Origin: Erysipelothrix aquatica
Lineage (GTDB): Bacteria; Bacillota_I; Bacilli_A; Erysipelotrichales; Erysipelotrichaceae
NCBI RefSeq assembly: GCF_009828775.2
Contig: NZ_WTSY02000020.1
Coordinates: forward strand, 1-40,955
DNA length: 40,955 bases
Direction of reading: 5' to 3'
The position numbers and the translations under genes were made by a program. Under the pieces are notes generated by a model. The model ran no database searches. It was not told the DNA's origin and saw nothing but the letters and a program-made list of their open reading frames with translations. Shown here piece after piece: positions 32,618 through 40,623 of this stretch; position 1 is the first letter of the stretch, and the number at the start of each line of letters is the position of its first letter.

Positions 32618-33354
32618 TGGGTTAGTTTTTTCATTATGGTGTAGAGTGTCGCAACATCTTCAGGTCGAGTTGCTCCAGTTTCTGGATCAATGATTGATGA
32701 ATAAACATGAGGAATCACGCGTTTAACACCTGCATCAAGTGCCGTCTTAACGACGATTTCAAAATTTTCTAAATCCAATCCGCCTGTTGGTTCCAACATG
32801 AAATCATATTCTGCGCATGCTTCACAGACGGCTTTGTATTCTTCAAAAGTTGACAATCCATTCATTGGAAAGAATTTAATTGATGATGCTCCCATTTCTT
32901 GCATCATACGAATTGCAGTACGAATTGGAACGAGTGCAACTGCTTCTTCACGACTTTTAATACCTGTAGCAACATTTACATACCCTACTTTTCCAGATGG
33001 CGATACGAGACTATTAACGATTGTTTGATCTTGACCCAGAAGTCCGCGTGTGTATCCTGTTGCTGTAAACATCTGATTAATATGTTGAGGTTGAATAATC
33101 TTGGAGATTTGAGCAACCATCTCCCATTGTCCTGGATCACCAGCTCCCAATCCTACAGATATCGCGTTATCGGTTGCACTTTGATAACGTTTCATATCTT
33201 GAACAGCAGCTTCAACTGTTGGATAATTTTTGGACAATACACCAACTAATACATGCCCTTCTGCAGCCTCTACAAGCGCTTGAGCATTTTCTACTGAATT
33301 GGTTAAGACATTCAGTGCCAGTCTGTCGTTTAAGTATTTCACATTTAATGTCAT
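32614..33354 (-). CDS. dgaF: KDPG aldolase of the DgaF family
   Basis: A 246-residue TIM-barrel aldolase of the KDGP_aldolase family, known from the Salmonella D-glucosaminate pathway, where DgaF cleaves 2-keto-3-deoxy-6-phosphogluconate to pyruvate and glyceraldehyde 3-phosphate. Visible blocks: SVGLGAGDPGQWEMV (about 66-80), NQMFTATGYTRGLLG, GYVNVATG, SSIKFFPMNGL (about 156-166; the Lys is the likely Schiff-base residue) and LEPTGGLDLENF. It is unrelated in sequence to the Eda type. Four-base overlaps with both the DgaE gene before and the kinase after it show tight translational coupling. Confidence 0.9.
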   Translation of the reverse strand: MTLNVKYLNDRLALNVLTNSVENAQALVEAAEGHVLVGVLSKNYPTVEAAVQDMKRYQSATDNAISVGLGAGDPGQWEMVAQISKIIQPQHINQMFTATGYTRGLLGQDQTIVNSLVSPSGKVGYVNVATGIKSREEAVALVPIRTAIRMMQEMGASSIKFFPMNGLSTFEEYKAVCEACAEYDFMLEPTGGLDLENFEIVVKTALDAGVKRVIPHVYSSIIDPETGATRPEDVATLYTIMKKLTQ

Positions 33355-34457
33355 TTTTTTAATCCTCCATACAGTGTTTCTATTGCCTGCGCAATTTCTT
33401 CCAGTTCTGTTTCACTTACATCACGTAGATCCACCTCGATTATGCCTTCATTTTTTCGATAATCTCGAGTATATATTTTGGGATCATTTTCTTGTAACGC
33501 TTTCGTCATCTGTATTGCATCTTTGGCATGTGTAAATGCAATTGATGCACGATAAATTGGGCGACCTGCGCCATCTTGAACACTTACAGCACGTACTCCA
33601 TCAAGTGCATTCATCCGAGCTAAAAGTGGTGCCATGAATGCTTCTTGCATTGCTTTCGTTGCTGGTTGACTCTTTTTGAAGTGAAGTAATGCAGCCATTA
33701 GTCCAAAAATCGATTCTTTACCCACTTTCATGACGCGACCAATCCCTTGCCCTTGAAGTTTTAACACATCAATAAATGTTGCTTTTCCAACAACAACCCC
33801 TGACGTTGGTCCTTCAAGCGCCTTGGTTCCTGAATAGATTACAGCATCTGCTCCTTTGTTTAAATAAAGATTCAAGTCACTTTCTGCTGCGGCATCAACG
33901 ATTACGGGTACCTTATACTTTTTCCCGAGTTCGACGACTTCTTCTAGCTCAAGCATGCCTTTCTGTACTGCATGGTGTGATTTGACATAGAGCAATGCAG
34001 CCGTATCATCTGTGATTTTCGACTCAAAATGTGCTTTTGAACATGCGTTTGCGAATCCCGCTTCAATGATGGTACCACCACCCATTCGGATTGGAACTTC
34101 GATAGATGTTCCGTAATCTACAATGTGCCCTTTCGCAATCACAATATTTCGCTTCGTAACGTTAGGTGCATAGGGATTAAGTATTACATCCAAGTTATCC
34201 TGGGCTATTGCCGCAGCAACGGTCTGCGCAATGCCAGAAGATGCGGAACTCACAATCCATGCCGCCTCAACGTTATAATTCATTTCAATCCATTGACGCG
34301 ATTTCATCATCAAATCAGACATTACATAAAAATTTTGTGAGCCGTCGCACATTGCTTCTGTTACAGCCTCTGATAATTTAGAGCCACCTAAAATGGTCAT
34401 TTTACCAGATGCGTTAATCACTCGAGTTAACGATAGCTCGTTTCGGATTTCACTCAT
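33351..34457 (-). CDS. dgaE: DgaE-family PLP-dependent ammonia-lyase (SelA-like fold)
   Basis: A 368-residue fold-type I pyridoxal-phosphate enzyme of the SelA-like/DgaE family. DgaE removes ammonia from D-glucosaminate 6-phosphate to give KDGP. The PLP lysine is Lys212 in YSGTKALEGPTSG; VIVDAAAESDL (about 185-195) gives the Asp that holds the pyridine nitrogen; the N-terminal VINASGKMTILGGSKLSE is typical. It lies between an amidohydrolase and DgaF, each overlapping by four bases. The same trio occurs in enterococci and clostridia. Exact substrate here (glucosaminate phosphate or a related amino-sugar acid) is inferred. Confidence 0.88.
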   Translation of the reverse strand: MSEIRNELSLTRVINASGKMTILGGSKLSEAVTEAMCDGSQNFYVMSDLMMKSRQWIEMNYNVEAAWIVSSASSGIAQTVAAAIAQDNLDVILNPYAPNVTKRNIVIAKGHIVDYGTSIEVPIRMGGGTIIEAGFANACSKAHFESKITDDTAALLYVKSHHAVQKGMLELEEVVELGKKYKVPVIVDAAAESDLNLYLNKGADAVIYSGTKALEGPTSGVVVGKATFIDVLKLQGQGIGRVMKVGKESIFGLMAALLHFKKSQPATKAMQEAFMAPLLARMNALDGVRAVSVQDGAGRPIYRASIAFTHAKDAIQMTKALQENDPKIYTRDYRKNEGIIEVDLRDVSETELEEIAQAIETLYGGLKK

Positions 34458-35545
34458 AACTCAATATATTCTCCTTTAATCACTACAGCCGCTACTTGAA
34501 TTCCACGTTTTAGTGTTCGCGTCACATCGTGAGAATCAACCAAGGTCTGATGGATTGCTTGTTCCTTAAAAATTGTGAGATCGGCATAATTACCAACCGC
34601 AAGGGTCCCTAGTTTGGGAAGCCTCATAATCTCTGCCGGTCTTATTGTTACCATCTCAATAACACGTTCTAGAGAATAACCCACACTCAATAATTTATTC
34701 ATTGTATGCGCCAAGCTATAAACAGGCCCTTCGACACGGTTATGATGGTAAATATCACTGCTAATCGTATCGCACAACAAACATTCTTTGAACGCTTGCT
34801 GTGCTACATCAAAACTAAAGCTTTCACGGCCATGACCAATGTCAAAAATGACACCACGGTTGTGTGCATCCCATACTTCTTTACGAACTCTTCCAAGATG
34901 ATTCAAAATCCCATTCTCTTTCCCGTTAAAGATATGAGTCACGATATCCCCTGTTTCTAAACGTGTCAAAATATCAACAAGTAGTGGTGGATTGGATCCA
35001 ATATGAACCATTAAAGGTTTCTGAAATTGCGTCTGAATGGATTTTGCGATTTCCAATGGCACAATCCCATTATCCCCAATTACAGATGCACTCATTCGTA
35101 CTTTAAACCCAATGACAAAATCAGGATATTTCGTGATTGCTTGATCTATCATTTGGATGTCGATGTTATTTAAGTCGGCGAGTTCATTTTGAGTTTTAAT
35201 ACCTTGTTTCGCAATATTTATCATTGCATAGACTCGCGTTTTTTTTAATCGTGTATCGGCATAGAATGTTCCAATATCAAGGGCACCAGTAGTTCCTGCA
35301 TCAATCACTGTTGTAACACCTGTTTTATAACCAATTTCATCTGGATCATCATAATACAAATCCATTCGCTCGTAGCAATGTGTGTGCATATCAATCCACC
35401 CTGCGGAAATATAGTTTCTGTCAAGATCGATGATTGATGAATACGCACTTTCATTGGTGGGATTAATTGCAATGATTAATCCATCATCAACACCAATGCT
35501 AATTGTCTCGCCATTCACGAGTTTTCCATTTTTATAGAGTCGCAC
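34454..35545 (-). CDS. Amidohydrolase/deacetylase family metallohydrolase (EF_0837-like)
   Basis: A 363-residue amidohydrolase-superfamily enzyme. Metal-binding signatures: DMHTHCYER (about 52-60, the HxH pair), FKVRMSASV (about 144-152, with the probable carboxylated Lys), MVHIGSNPP, THIFNG and the C-terminal Asp in SSDIYHH. Proteins of this EF_0837-like group are regularly encoded next to DgaE and DgaF. A role in removing an acetyl group from an N-acetylated amino-sugar acid before DgaE acts is reasonable but unproven. Start is GTG at 35545 with AAAGGGGTG upstream; it overlaps dgaE by four bases. Confidence 0.82.
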   Translation of the reverse strand: MRLYKNGKLVNGETISIGVDDGLIIAINPTNESAYSSIIDLDRNYISAGWIDMHTHCYERMDLYYDDPDEIGYKTGVTTVIDAGTTGALDIGTFYADTRLKKTRVYAMINIAKQGIKTQNELADLNNIDIQMIDQAITKYPDFVIGFKVRMSASVIGDNGIVPLEIAKSIQTQFQKPLMVHIGSNPPLLVDILTRLETGDIVTHIFNGKENGILNHLGRVRKEVWDAHNRGVIFDIGHGRESFSFDVAQQAFKECLLCDTISSDIYHHNRVEGPVYSLAHTMNKLLSVGYSLERVIEMVTIRPAEIMRLPKLGTLAVGNYADLTIFKEQAIHQTLVDSHDVTRTLKRGIQVAAVVIKGEYIEL

Positions 35546-35581
35546 TATTTCACCCCTTTATAACATTATAATGATATCACA

Positions 35582-36514
35582 TTATAGGATGTTTGAGGTA
35601 CCATTTATCAAAACAATTTTTCCATTTGTTTGGTTACGCTCAATTTTTTCATGTGCATCCCGGATAGCCGCAACCGACATTGGTATGATTTCGCCAATGA
35701 TTGGGTGAAGACTTCCTTCATCAAGTCTCGCTACGAGAGCTTCAAGTACCTCCACCGATGATTTATTACTAAAGAATCGAACCTTATCTGACTCGACAGC
35801 TTTTCCTACGATCGTGACTATACTCCCAGTCTCATTCAACACCTCTATACTTTTTATCTGCGTATCATTTCCAATCGTATCAAACACTAAATCAATGTTA
35901 GAAACTACCGTCTCGAATTGTGTTGTATGATAATCAATTACTACATCTGCTCCAAGTTCTAACAAGCGGTCATGATTCTTGGTGGATGCAGTTGTGATTA
36001 CAAATGCACCTGCCTGGTGTGCAAGTTGAATCGCAATACTACCGACACCACCCATACCGCCATGGATAAGGACACGTTGTCCTTGTTTTAAATTACCCTG
36101 GATAAATAAGCCTTGATAGGCAGTAGCTGCAGATGTTGGTAGTGTCGCAGCAGTTTCATAGCCAATGCTATCTGGTAGTTTTACTAAGCGATTTTGGGGT
36201 ACCACTGTAAATTCACTGTAGGTTCCTTGATCTTTAGGTGCAGGATCACTGACAACACGATCCCCAATTTTAAATTTGGAAACCGCCGAACCGACCGCGA
36301 TAACATCCCCTGCCACATCACGACCCAGAATTTTAGGAAAGTGTTTATTTGGAAAACCCGGCATCAATCCTGCACGAATTTTGGTATCAACCGGATTTAC
36401 TGATACTGCCTTCACTGCTATTAATACTTGGTCAGATTCAACTTGTGGAATCTCTAGTTCAATTTCATGCAGTGTATCAACACCGCCGAATGTATCGATT
36501 GCGATTGCTTTCAT
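35582..36514 (-). CDS. Zinc-free NADP-dependent quinone oxidoreductase (MDR family)
   Basis: A 310-residue medium-chain reductase of the zeta-crystallin-like group. Seen: MKAIAIDTFGGVDTL at the start, SVNPVDTKIRAG in place of the zinc-ligand region of alcohol dehydrogenases, LGRDVAGDVIAVG, the dinucleotide motif GGMGGVGSIAIQLA (about 153-166) and GADVVIDY. Such enzymes reduce quinones, enones or acrylyl groups with NADPH. It heads a stretch of five minus-strand genes: the amidohydrolase starts 36 nt later with no terminator between, so it may be the first gene of the amino-sugar-acid operon, though its chemistry does not obviously belong there. Confidence 0.9.
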   Translation of the reverse strand: MKAIAIDTFGGVDTLHEIELEIPQVESDQVLIAVKAVSVNPVDTKIRAGLMPGFPNKHFPKILGRDVAGDVIAVGSAVSKFKIGDRVVSDPAPKDQGTYSEFTVVPQNRLVKLPDSIGYETAATLPTSAATAYQGLFIQGNLKQGQRVLIHGGMGGVGSIAIQLAHQAGAFVITTASTKNHDRLLELGADVVIDYHTTQFETVVSNIDLVFDTIGNDTQIKSIEVLNETGSIVTIVGKAVESDKVRFFSNKSSVEVLEALVARLDEGSLHPIIGEIIPMSVAAIRDAHEKIERNQTNGKIVLINGTSNIL

Positions 36515-36532
36515 AGTTTCACCTCTAGTATT

Positions 36533-36560
36533 ATTTTAGCACATAGATTGAATCTGTCAT
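36533..36560 (-). promoter_or_regulatory. Promoter of the quinone oxidoreductase gene and probably the operon behind it
   Basis: Minus-strand -35 ATGACA (36555-36560), 16-nt spacer, -10 TAAAAT (36533-36538) with upstream TGC (extended -10), about 19 nt before the start codon. Confidence 0.65.
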
Positions 36561-36670
36561 CATTCGTACTTCAGACACTTACTTTTTTTATTAGGATTAA
36601 TGTCTGGGTCATCGGAATCGCAAAGACATGCGTTGACAGCACGCGCTTCCTTAGACTTAAATCGAAAGAT
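36561..36670. other. Intergenic stretch with a possible gene remnant
   Basis: Between the oxidoreductase promoter and the DUF368 terminator. On the minus strand one frame without start codon reads FRFKSKEARAVNACL, then CDSDDPDINPNKKS and a TGA at 36560-36562; its look is coding-like but I recognise no family and it has no ribosome site. It may be the tail of a decayed gene or chance. Confidence 0.3.
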
Positions 36671-36707
36671 AAAAAAAGGCCAGCATCATATTGCTATGAT
36701 GATGACC
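36671..36707 (-). terminator. Terminator of the glycosylation cluster
   Basis: Thirteen-position stem (36678-36690 with 36695-36707, one mismatch and one wobble, loop TTGC) followed by T7 on the minus strand, 42 nt after the DUF368 stop codon. Confidence 0.85.
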
Positions 36708-36748
36708 CACTACTTGCATCTAAAACGATTTAAATTACGAATCTTCTA

Positions 36749-37564
36749 CTAGTTCTTATCGAATACCTTTGTGATGAAAGTAATGCAAAGGAAACCTGCA
36801 ATTCCAAAGACTAAGCTCAATAGTAATTCCGGAATTGATCCAAATGATATTTCCGCAAACATACTCATGCACGATCCTAAGATAAGCCCGAGTATTGAAA
36901 CATAAACTGTTTCTTTGTGATTTGCGATAGCATATTCAATGAATCTCGTAAAGAAAACGACACCCAGTAAAATTCCCAAAAGTAAGGGAAATAAGAACTC
37001 TAAATCAAATGTTGTAATACTTGTTAGGGTTTTCTCATAAATCCCAAAGACAAGAAATAAATAGGACGTTGATAAACCAGGTAGAATGAGTGCTACAGAT
37101 GTCGGAATTCCAATTAAGACCAGTGATACAAAGCGGAACATACCACTTGCTTCCATAACATTGACCAAACGTCCTTCTGTGTAAGTCAAAAGCATCACAA
37201 GTAAGAACGACACGACAAATGCAATGACATGTCTAAAACCAATCTTAATTCCTTTAAGTAACTTACCAATTTCTAAAACACCGCTGAGGATAACACCCAA
37301 GAAGAATGTCATCGCATAACCACTATACAAGGATAAAATGATACTCATAAGCCCTGCAAAAAGAGTAATACCTGTAAGAATTCCGAATGCCATAACACAA
37401 TAATATGCCAGCCTATAGGGCTTAAATTGCAGTAATTGGTTTAATGCATGGATTGCATCGTCAAAGACATTAAGAATAATCATCATCGTACCGCCACTTA
37501 ACCCTGGTACTAAAAAAGAAATTCCGATTAAAATGCCTTTGATAAAACTTTTCGTATACGACAT
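36749..37564 (-). CDS. popT: DUF368-family polyprenyl-phosphate translocase
   Basis: A 271-residue integral membrane protein with about eight helices. The two family repeats are clear: GISFLVPGLSGGTMMIILNVFD (about 14-35) and LILPGLSTSYLFLVFGIYEK (about 159-178), the paired PGxSG motifs of DUF368. Members of this family have been shown to recycle undecaprenyl phosphate across the membrane (PopT). In this operon it would return the lipid carrier used by the linked glycosyltransferases, a placement that supports the role. It starts one base after the SMR-like gene and is the last gene before the terminator. Confidence 0.85.
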   Translation of the reverse strand: MSYTKSFIKGILIGISFLVPGLSGGTMMIILNVFDDAIHALNQLLQFKPYRLAYYCVMAFGILTGITLFAGLMSIILSLYSGYAMTFFLGVILSGVLEIGKLLKGIKIGFRHVIAFVVSFLLVMLLTYTEGRLVNVMEASGMFRFVSLVLIGIPTSVALILPGLSTSYLFLVFGIYEKTLTSITTFDLEFLFPLLLGILLGVVFFTRFIEYAIANHKETVYVSILGLILGSCMSMFAEISFGSIPELLLSLVFGIAGFLCITFITKVFDKN

Positions 37565-37565
37565 G

Positions 37566-37919
37566 TTACTTTCCTTTTATGTTCATCACAAAAATTCCTG
37601 CAACAATTAATGCGATTCCAACCATTTTCCAAACCGTAATACTTTCACCAAGAAAATAGTGTGAACCGGTTAAAATTAAAATATTTATTACCGCAACGGA
37701 TAACGGATAAATAAATGATAAATCAGATTTTTGAACAATTAATAGCCACAGAATAAAGCTAATACCATAGCATAGAATTCCCAAAATCGATTTAATACTG
37801 AGTGACACTGAAAGTACACTATTGATGTACGTTGCGCCCTGTGTTCCTGCTGTGCCGCCTAATTTAAACAGAATTAAACCAGCTGTCGATAAGATTACAT
37901 ATATGATGAATAAAATCAT
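37566..37919 (-). CDS. Small four-helix SMR/EamA-type membrane protein
   Basis: A 117-residue protein with four membrane helices of the small multidrug resistance/DMT superfamily. Helix 1 starts MILFIIYVILSTAGLILFKLGG; helix 3 has the typical SFIYPLSVAVINILILTGSHYFLGE pattern (Y-P-hydrophobic and a Gly-Glu end), helix 4 IVAGIFVMNIKGK. The Glu of the drug-pump helix 1 is absent, so drug export is unlikely. ArnE/ArnF-like proteins of the same fold flip undecaprenyl-phosphate sugars, and the surrounding glycosyltransferases and DUF368 favour such a flippase role (inference). It overlaps the DUF2304 gene by four bases. Confidence 0.75.
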   Translation of the reverse strand: MILFIIYVILSTAGLILFKLGGTAGTQGATYINSVLSVSLSIKSILGILCYGISFILWLLIVQKSDLSFIYPLSVAVINILILTGSHYFLGESITVWKMVGIALIVAGIFVMNIKGK

Positions 37920-38266
37920 AATTCAGACTCCTTGTTCTCGCGTGCTTTCATCAAAGACACTTCTTGTATTAGTGTTTTTGAGAGTAATTTTTGTTTGTGA
38001 ATTGTCATATTTTGTTTAAATATAATGATTAGCATTACAAGTAAACCTGCAAAGAAGACAAAATTTGATGGTGTTTCAAAACCTAGTGTCGTTGATAAAT
38101 CCATCGGTATTGATGGAAATAATGAGCACAAGAAAATTCCCAAAGCCATGATGAGCCAAAAAAATCCATCACTGATTCCAAGTTTTTGTTTTTTTAATGA
38201 TAAGACAACGATTACTAATATTAGCAACGACGTTATCCCTAACACAATTCTTAAACTGTCTGTCAT
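37916..38266 (-). CDS. DUF2304 membrane protein
   Basis: A 116-residue protein with three predicted helices (about 5-25, 33-50, 66-85) and a charged C-terminal coil (NMTIHKQKLLSKTLIQEVSLMKARENKE). This fits DUF2304, a family nearly always found beside a DPM1-type glycosyltransferase, as here; it may act as the membrane anchor or partner of that enzyme. It begins three bases after the GT2 gene and overlaps the SMR-like gene by four. Function within the family is not established. Confidence 0.8.
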   Translation of the reverse strand: MTDSLRIVLGITSLLILVIVVLSLKKQKLGISDGFFWLIMALGIFLCSLFPSIPMDLSTTLGFETPSNFVFFAGLLVMLIIIFKQNMTIHKQKLLSKTLIQEVSLMKARENKESEL

Positions 38267-38269
38267 CTG

Positions 38270-38965
38270 CTACCTCGCCATACTTGCAATTATGATTGAC
38301 AAGCCTACTTTGATCATATACTTAACAGAATTTAATGCGCGTATTGATGAGACACCAAACTCACGCTCAAACATTGTAACGCCAACTTCCTTGACCGTAT
38401 AGCCACGTTTGATGACATGAACAATACTTTCTGGCTCTGGATATTCCATTGGATACTCATCAGCAAAATATTCGATGATGTCGCGATTGCATGCGCGATT
38501 CCCCGATGTTACATCGAGGATTCGCTTACCCGTCGTGATTTTAATCAACGTTGAAAGAATAGTAATCCCAACACGTCTCATAAAAGATGATTGAAATTCA
38601 CTACTACTATCCGAGACAAAGCGAGATCCAATCACGAGATCGCCTTCCTTGGAAACAATTGCGTCAATAAGCGTTTGTACTGAATTAATATCATGCTGAC
38701 CATCACCGTCAAATTGAATGGCAATATCATATTCATTGTCTTTCGCATAACGATATCCGGTCTGAACTGCACCACCGATTCCTAAATTTTTTACAAGCGT
38801 CACATGATTGATATTGTGTGCCTTTAAAAGTTCGTCTGTATTATCCTTAGATCCATCATTGATGACCACATAGTCAATATCAGGCCGTGCTTGTTTAATT
38901 TTTGCAATCAGTGAAACGATGCCTTCGCCTTCATTATAGGCTGGGATTATTAGTAAGACTTTCAT
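38270..38965 (-). CDS. GT2 glycosyltransferase, dolichyl-phosphate-mannose-synthase type
   Basis: A 231-residue GT-A-fold glycosyltransferase. N-terminal LLIIPAYNEGEGI (4-16), VVINDGSKDNT (33-43), the nucleotide-sugar metal site FDGDGQHD (about 82-89) and GSRFVSDSS are diagnostic of the DPM1/polyprenyl-phosphate sugar synthase group. It would load a sugar from a nucleotide donor onto undecaprenyl phosphate at the inner membrane face. It lacks C-terminal membrane helices, consistent with a partner such as the DUF2304 protein. Its start lies 32 nt inside the end of the GT-C gene, and the DUF2304 gene follows three bases later. Confidence 0.9.
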   Translation of the reverse strand: MKVLLIIPAYNEGEGIVSLIAKIKQARPDIDYVVINDGSKDNTDELLKAHNINHVTLVKNLGIGGAVQTGYRYAKDNEYDIAIQFDGDGQHDINSVQTLIDAIVSKEGDLVIGSRFVSDSSSEFQSSFMRRVGITILSTLIKITTGKRILDVTSGNRACNRDIIEYFADEYPMEYPEPESIVHVIKRGYTVKEVGVTMFEREFGVSSIRALNSVKYMIKVGLSIIIASMAR

Positions 38966-40265
38966 TTCGCTCTTTCACCTTTCGTTTAATGAATTCATAG
39001 AATGTTCCCAGTTCAACCATCAGTGCTACAATCATTAGGAAATGAAGTGTGGCCGCATATCGATTAAACGAGAATGTGAAACTATAAATTATGAGGTTAC
39101 CATAGTACAGCGACCCGAGAAGGAACATCAATGTTCGTGTTTTCTTCGAAATAAAGAATCCAATCATTGTTGCTAGAATTCCCACTTTGATTAATCGCGG
39201 ATGGAAGGTACCTAAAGTCTCTATACCAAACACTGAATGCCAGTAGAAGTAGGATTCAACCATTTCTTTTGGTTTAGAATAAATGGTGCTATAAATGTAG
39301 CTTTTTAGATTCTCACTACGCCATGCATCGAGGCGGGCACTCGCAAAGAGCGCATCATGCTCTAACGCAAAGTACTTACGCATATAACTTGGTGTATAGG
39401 TATCCGTTTCAGGATCGTAATACCCTTCACGAGCCTTATCGAAGTCATCTTGAATACTTTCCAAGAATCCTTCATCTCGCGATGGATCTGGATATCCATA
39501 GCCTTGATAAGTCCCCAGAAGTGTTGGATTCCCTGCGCCATATGTCGTCGGGATAAAATGATCAAATTGAATATAGTTACGAATTGTCCATGGAATCAGG
39601 AATGCAATAAGAATTGAGAACATAATGAGTCCATGTTTGAACCAAAGTTTGATTGGATATCTTTCTAAGAGTAGATAAATAAACGCAAATGCCGGATACA
39701 CACCAAAGTTCGCTTTCAATAAGAACCCAAACATATAGAAGAAACTGAGCCACAATAAGTCTTTCAACGAATGCGACTTCGCTAATTTTATGGTATAGTA
39801 AACCGCAAATACAAACGCAAATTGAAATGCTGATTCCGTAAGAACGAGATTATCCATCCAAATGTACGGTGGAAGTATGAAAAATAACATGCCCAAATAA
39901 CCAAACAATGGTTTTGCATACATTCTAATAATCGCATAAACTCCAGCTGCAGAAGCAACACCAAAAACAAACATTAAAATTCTTCCGAGAATAAGCGTTC
40001 CTTCGAACGTTCTTCCAAAGACTGACAGAATTGCTAACATCCAAGTCAAAAGCGGCATAATCTGCGCACTCCGGACTCCGTGCATAATGAGCTCTCCTGT
40101 TTTAGCAAAGTGCATACCACTCAAAACATAGTTTGCATCATCACTATCGAGATTGTAAGTAGCTCCTAGGTCAAAGAAAGCCGCGACCCTCACTGCAAAT
40201 AATAAAATAATGATCCCCCAAAAGATATATTTCTCAGTCGTCATTTCCTTAAAATATTTTTTCAC
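38934..40265 (-). CDS. Membrane GT-C glycosyltransferase (ArnT/PMT-like)
   Basis: A 443-residue polytopic protein with about ten helices. The first external loop carries YNLDSDDANYVLSGMHF (about 37-53), whose acidic pair matches the catalytic Asp of the ArnT/PMT (GT39/GT83) family that uses polyprenyl-phosphate sugars as donors outside the cell. A large external loop (about 235-320) holds aromatic and acidic residues. With the GT2 enzyme as donor maker it would complete a surface-glycan or teichoic-acid modification path; the acceptor is unknown. The frame can start at GTG 40274, but GGGGTG placed six bases before GTG 40265 prefers the latter (MKKYFKEM). Confidence 0.82.
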   Translation of the reverse strand: MKKYFKEMTTEKYIFWGIIILLFAVRVAAFFDLGATYNLDSDDANYVLSGMHFAKTGELIMHGVRSAQIMPLLTWMLAILSVFGRTFEGTLILGRILMFVFGVASAAGVYAIIRMYAKPLFGYLGMLFFILPPYIWMDNLVLTESAFQFAFVFAVYYTIKLAKSHSLKDLLWLSFFYMFGFLLKANFGVYPAFAFIYLLLERYPIKLWFKHGLIMFSILIAFLIPWTIRNYIQFDHFIPTTYGAGNPTLLGTYQGYGYPDPSRDEGFLESIQDDFDKAREGYYDPETDTYTPSYMRKYFALEHDALFASARLDAWRSENLKSYIYSTIYSKPKEMVESYFYWHSVFGIETLGTFHPRLIKVGILATMIGFFISKKTRTLMFLLGSLYYGNLIIYSFTFSFNRYAATLHFLMIVALMVELGTFYEFIKRKVKERNESLTNNPSL

Positions 40266-40300
40266 GATATTCACCCCATGTATTTATTCACGTACATTTT

Positions 40301-40309
40301 ATTATAACA
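40301..40309 (-). promoter_or_regulatory. Promoter of the glycosylation cluster (extended -10)
   Basis: Minus-strand TGTTATAAT (40301-40309), a perfect extended -10, about 25 nt before the ribosome site. No good -35 is seen. Confidence 0.55.
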
Positions 40310-40541
40310 TATTAGTTTTTTTATATACATATGTTCATAACTTTCATTAGAATCAAAAACTTTAGCGTACCCTTGATTTTAGAGGTTCTTATCGAACAGT
40401 TACACCAAGCTCAACGTGATTCGGGACGACACTGCTGATTTTCAAGGGAAAACCTGAAATGAAATACCTAGTTGTATTACAAATTTGTTTTTTCTTCCCT
40501 ATTCACGTAATAATCCCATCATGTCACCCAATACATCCTAT
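40310..40541. other. Intergenic stretch without a recognisable gene
   Basis: About 230 bases read on both strands. No frame with a ribosome site and no hairpin of note. It separates the glycosylation cluster promoter from the terminator that follows the tRNA remnant. Confidence 0.4.
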
Positions 40542-40567
40542 AAAAAAAACACACCGAAGGTGTGTTT
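40542..40567 (-). terminator. Terminator downstream of the tRNA 3' remnant
   Basis: Stem AAACACACC/GGTGTGTTT (40547-40555, 40559-40567; loop GAA) with T8 on the minus strand, ten bases after the CCA end of the tRNA fragment: the usual arrangement for a tRNA gene terminator, here without its gene. Confidence 0.82.
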
Positions 40568-40577
40568 ACTTATCTTA

Positions 40578-40596
40578 TTGGCGTCCTCGGAGGGAT
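40578..40596 (-). other. tRNA 3'-end fragment, probable integration-site core (attachment site)
   Basis: Minus strand reads ATCCCTCCGAGGACGCCAA: end of a T-arm, acceptor strand CGAGGAC, discriminator G and CCA, as at the 3' end of a tRNA-Arg-type gene. Upstream, where the T-loop and remaining tRNA should be, the sequence departs at once (TAGTATCC instead of TTCGA-like). A lone tRNA 3' end followed by a terminator is the classic displaced half of a tyrosine-integrase att site. Confidence 0.6.
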
Positions 40597-40623
40597 ACTA
40601 AAAATAGAGATTTGAGCTGATGT

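Noticed and set aside
36500-36514. cre-like sequence at the start codon of the quinone oxidoreductase
   Set aside because: It deviates at the central CG and one further consensus position and reflects codon choice of MKAIA; too weak to report as an operator.
36561-36664. Minus-strand coding-like frame in the gap after the DUF368 terminator
   Set aside because: No start codon or ribosome site and no family recognised; kept only as a note in the intergenic entry.
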